Under the pieces are notes generated by a model that saw only the letters and a list, made by a program, of their open reading frames with translations, was not told the origin of the DNA and made no database searches. This document shows positions 42,683 through 44,542 of a DNA stretch of 44,542 nt, one piece after another. Position 1 is the first letter of the stretch. Each line of letters opens with the position of its first letter. This DNA comes from CAYONP01 sp964405335 (GTDB lineage: Bacteria; Armatimonadota; UBA10988), in NCBI GenBank assembly GCA_964405335.1, contig CAYONP010000045.1, forward strand, positions 1-44,542, given 5' to 3'. The position numbers were made by a program, and so were the translations under genes.

Positions 42683-42767
42683 CGGGGTCAGGCACCCGAA
42701 TCATGCACTTCGTTACGACTGACGCCCGACTCCGTTACATACCGCGTGAGAACGAGACCTGACCCCG
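42683..42767. repeat. 85-bp element bounded by GGGGTCAGG inverted repeats
   Basis: CGGGGTCAGG at 42683-42692 and CCTGACCCCG at 42758-42767 are exact 10-nt inverted repeats. The inside is less GC-rich than the surroundings and contains CGTTAC twice (42711 and 42733). Ends of this kind (GGGGTCAGG, then CTCGTTCTCACGC on the minus strand) are familiar from IS200-like/tyrosine-transposase insertions, so this looks like a non-autonomous remnant. It occupies the gap between the divergent giant gene and rhaB. That gap (42641-42818) has no gene I can support. Confidence 0.55.
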
Positions 42768-42818
42768 TGGAGGAGTGGTGCCTGGGGCGGGCAATGCTGC
42801 GCGCCGGAGCAGGTGGCG

Positions 42819-44297
42819 ATGGCAGCGCGCAAGACGTTTCTCGCGTTCGACCTGGGGGCCGAGAGCGGCCGCGGGATTCTGGGGCACTTCGACGGCGAGC
42901 GGCTCGAGCTCGAAGTGGTCCACCGCTTCGCCAACCCGTCGGTGCGCATCCTGGGCACGCTCTACTGGGACACGCCGCGCCAGTTCGCCGAGCTGCTCGA
43001 CGCGCTGCGGCTGTGCGGTGCGCGCGGCGACCGGCTGGCCGGGCTCGGGGTCGATACCTGGGGCGTCGACTTCGGGCTCTTCGGCCGCGACGGTGCGCTG
43101 CTCGGCCTGCCCGTCCACTACCGTGACGGTCGGACCGAGGGCATGCTCGAGCAGGCCTTCGCCCGCCTGCCGCGCGAGCGGATCTTCGAGCGCACCGGCA
43201 TCCAGTTCATGCAGCTCAACACGCTCTACCAGCTCCTGGCCATGAAGCTGGCCGATTCGCCGCTGCTCGACGTGGCCGAGACGCTGCTGCTGATGCCCGA
43301 CATCATGAACTACTGGTTCTCCGGCCGGCGGGTCAGCGAGCTGTCGATCGCCTCGACCACGCAGTTCTGGGATCCGCGGGCGAACGACTGGTGCCGCGAC
43401 CTGCTGGCCGACCTCGACCTGCCGACCGGCATCTGCCCCGAGGTGGTGCCGCCCGGCACGGTGCTTGGGCCGCTGGTCGACTCGATTGCCGCCGAGTGCG
43501 GCGTCGGCGCGGTGCCGGTCATCGCGCCGGCCTGCCACGACACCGGCAGCGCCGTGGCGGCGGTGCCGGCCAGCGGCGACTCGCACGCCTACCTCTCCTC
43601 GGGCACCTGGAGCCTGATGGGGATCGAGAGCGCGACGCCGCTGATCGACGACCGGACGGTGGCGCTGAACTTCACCAACGAGGGCGGTGTGTTCGGCACC
43701 ATTCGCTTCCTGAAGAACATCATGGGCCTCTGGCTGGTGCAGGAGATCCGCCGCTGCCTGGCCCGCGACGGCAGCGAGCAGAGCTATGCCGAGCTGACCG
43801 CGCAGGCCGCCGCCGCGCCGGCCTTCGGCCCAGTGGTCAACCCCGATGATCCGAGCTTCCTGGCGCCCGACAACATGCCGGAGGCGATTCGCGCCGCCTG
43901 CCGAGCCGCGGGTCAGACGCCGCCTGAGTCGACCGGCGCGCTGGTCCGCTGCGCGCTCGAGAGCCTGGCGCTGAAGTACCGCTGGGTGCTCGAGCGGCTG
44001 GAGAAGGTGGCCGGCCGGCGGCTCGAGACCATCCACATCGTCGGCGGCGGGACGCAGAACCAGTTGCTCAGCCAACTGACCGCCGACGCCTGCGGCCGCC
44101 GCGTGGTGGCAGGGCCGAGCGAGGCGACGGCGACGGGCAACCTGCTCATGCAGGCGGTCGCCGTCGGCGAGCTGGCCGGGCTCGACGACCTCCGCGCCGT
44201 GGTCCGCGCCTCGTTCGAGCTGGAGGAGTACCTGCCCAACCCGGCCACCGCCGGCGCGTGGGACGAGGCGTACGGACGGTTTGGCCGGTTGCTGTAG
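42819..44297 (+). CDS. rhaB: Rhamnulokinase
   Basis: 492-residue FGGY-family sugar kinase, phosphorylating L-rhamnulose to L-rhamnulose-1-phosphate in the cytoplasm. The N-terminal ATPase motif is FLAFDLGAESGRGILG. Rhamnulokinase-type segments are GLGVDTWGVDFGLFGRDG, GIQFMQLNTLYQL, MPDIMNYWFSGRRVSELSIA, YLSSGTWSLMGIE and NFTNEGGVFGTIRFLKNIMG. The C-terminal ATP-binding segment is HIVGGGTQNQLLSQLTADAC. ATG 42819 is preferred; GTG 42813 is in frame but too close to GGAG. The stop is TAG and lies within GTAG of a hairpin, like galK. No rhaA or rhaD is in the window. Confidence 0.94.
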   Translation: MAARKTFLAFDLGAESGRGILGHFDGERLELEVVHRFANPSVRILGTLYWDTPRQFAELLDALRLCGARGDRLAGLGVDTWGVDFGLFGRDGALLGLPVHYRDGRTEGMLEQAFARLPRERIFERTGIQFMQLNTLYQLLAMKLADSPLLDVAETLLLMPDIMNYWFSGRRVSELSIASTTQFWDPRANDWCRDLLADLDLPTGICPEVVPPGTVLGPLVDSIAAECGVGAVPVIAPACHDTGSAVAAVPASGDSHAYLSSGTWSLMGIESATPLIDDRTVALNFTNEGGVFGTIRFLKNIMGLWLVQEIRRCLARDGSEQSYAELTAQAAAAPAFGPVVNPDDPSFLAPDNMPEAIRAACRAAGQTPPESTGALVRCALESLALKYRWVLERLEKVAGRRLETIHIVGGGTQNQLLSQLTADACGRRVVAGPSEATATGNLLMQAVAVGELAGLDDLRAVVRASFELEEYLPNPATAGAWDEAYGRFGRLL

Positions 44298-44542
44298 CCG
44301 GCCGAGCCGGACCGTTCGACGAAAGGGCCCTACCGGGTAGCGCCGCCTCGCCGAGGCGGCCGATGACGGCCCGTTCGGCGAACGGGCGCGATGAGGTAGG
44401 GCCGCCTCGCCGAGGCGGCCGACGACGGCCCGTTCGGCGAACGGGCCCTACCTGGCGGCCGACGACGGCCCGTTGGGCGAACGGGCCCTACCTGGCGGCC
44501 GATGACGGCCCGTTCGGCGAACGGGCCCTACCTGGCGGCCGA
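44294..44542. repeat. REP-like palindrome array with 40-bp tandem units, right edge
   Basis: Eight hairpin units in 249 bp. GTAG 44294-44297 (including the rhaB stop) plus CCGGC-cga-GCCGG 44298-44310; a decayed unit 44309-44329 plus CTAC; GTAG 44337-44340 plus 44341-44361; a decayed unit 44368-44388; GTAG 44396-44399 plus a perfect palindrome 44400-44420; then three mirrored units at 44427-44447, 44467-44487 and 44507-44527, each followed by CTAC. The last three lie in exact 40-bp tandem units (44421-44460, 44461-44500, 44501-44540) differing at single bases. Cores are the same two as in the left array (GGCCGCCTCG and GGCCCGTTCG arms). The array continues past the window edge. Confidence 0.88.

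Noticed and set aside
44421..44542. 40-bp periodic repeats as a CRISPR array
   Set aside because: The units are contiguous palindromes with no unique spacers, and no cas gene is near; they fit REP-like units.

Overview
The window is 44.5 kb of very GC-rich bacterial DNA, densely coded on both strands. About 36 protein genes are supported. I see no rRNA, tRNA, CRISPR array, complete transposon or phage gene. The best lineage clue is the prepilin at 8474-9136: an FTLIELLVVIAIIAILAAIL-type helix, then FPVFAKAREKAR, then a C-terminal H-X9-DG motif. I associate that combination with Armatimonadota. The many exported Gfo/Idh dehydrogenases, DUF1080, BNR sialidase and URO-D-like proteins fit Armatimonadota or the Planctomycetota/Hydrogenedentota type of sugar-degrading heterotroph. 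The phylum is inferred, not proven.

Layout. 1-181: array of GTAG-hairpin (REP-like) repeats. 178-2489 (-): URO-D-like protein and galactokinase. 2490-3281 (+): lexA with candidate operators. 3220-7835 (-): tightly coupled iron-sulfur operon (B12-binding radical SAM/DUF2344 protein, IspH, AmrS-type radical SAM). 7945-9136 (+): small Cys-rich protein, REP pair, prepilin. 9176-10204 (-): PfkB kinase. 10345-11242 (+): DUF3990 ADP-ribosyltransferase-like gene overlapping a small unknown gene, a probable toxin-antitoxin-like pair. 11252-12178 (-): SplB-like radical SAM, divergent from a Tat-exported intradiol-dioxygenase-like protein. 13186-16063 (-): methyltransferase, SGNH hydrolase, MsrA and Fic. 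16140-22858: sugar and polysaccharide genes (secreted unknown, sialidase, second URO-D-like protein, Gfo/Idh, beta-helix protein) and an SRPBCC protein. 22931-25435 (+): large lipoprotein. 25492-30301 (-): five genes comprising an SUMF1-domain protein, Tat Gfo/Idh, sugar isomerase, DUF1080 and a short UvrC-like nuclease. 30273-33231 (+): ApbE, then an unknown translationally coupled pair. 33232-34858 (-): orphan LivM-LivG. 34901-35968 (+): anchored beta-propeller. 35969-42640 (-): a single secreted protein of about 2,220 residues. 42819-44297 (+): rhamnulokinase. 44294-44542: second REP array running off the window.

Functionally the region is dominated by carbohydrate scavenging. Exported enzymes (sialidase, beta-helix protein, DUF1080, the giant esterase/GH2-like fusion) would release sugars. 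Gfo/Idh dehydrogenases, an isomerase and the kinases GalK, RhaB and PfkB would process them. Around this sit housekeeping or stress genes (LexA, IspH, MsrA, UvrC-like, SplB-like) and two conflict or signalling genes (DUF3990, Fic).

The most striking non-genic signal is a family of palindromes, each preceded immediately by GTAG. They are often paired head-to-head like BIMEs. Arm differences between partners are compensated, and two copies overlap the TAG stop codons of galK and rhaB. This is the architecture of RAYT-associated REPs, but no transposase is present here.
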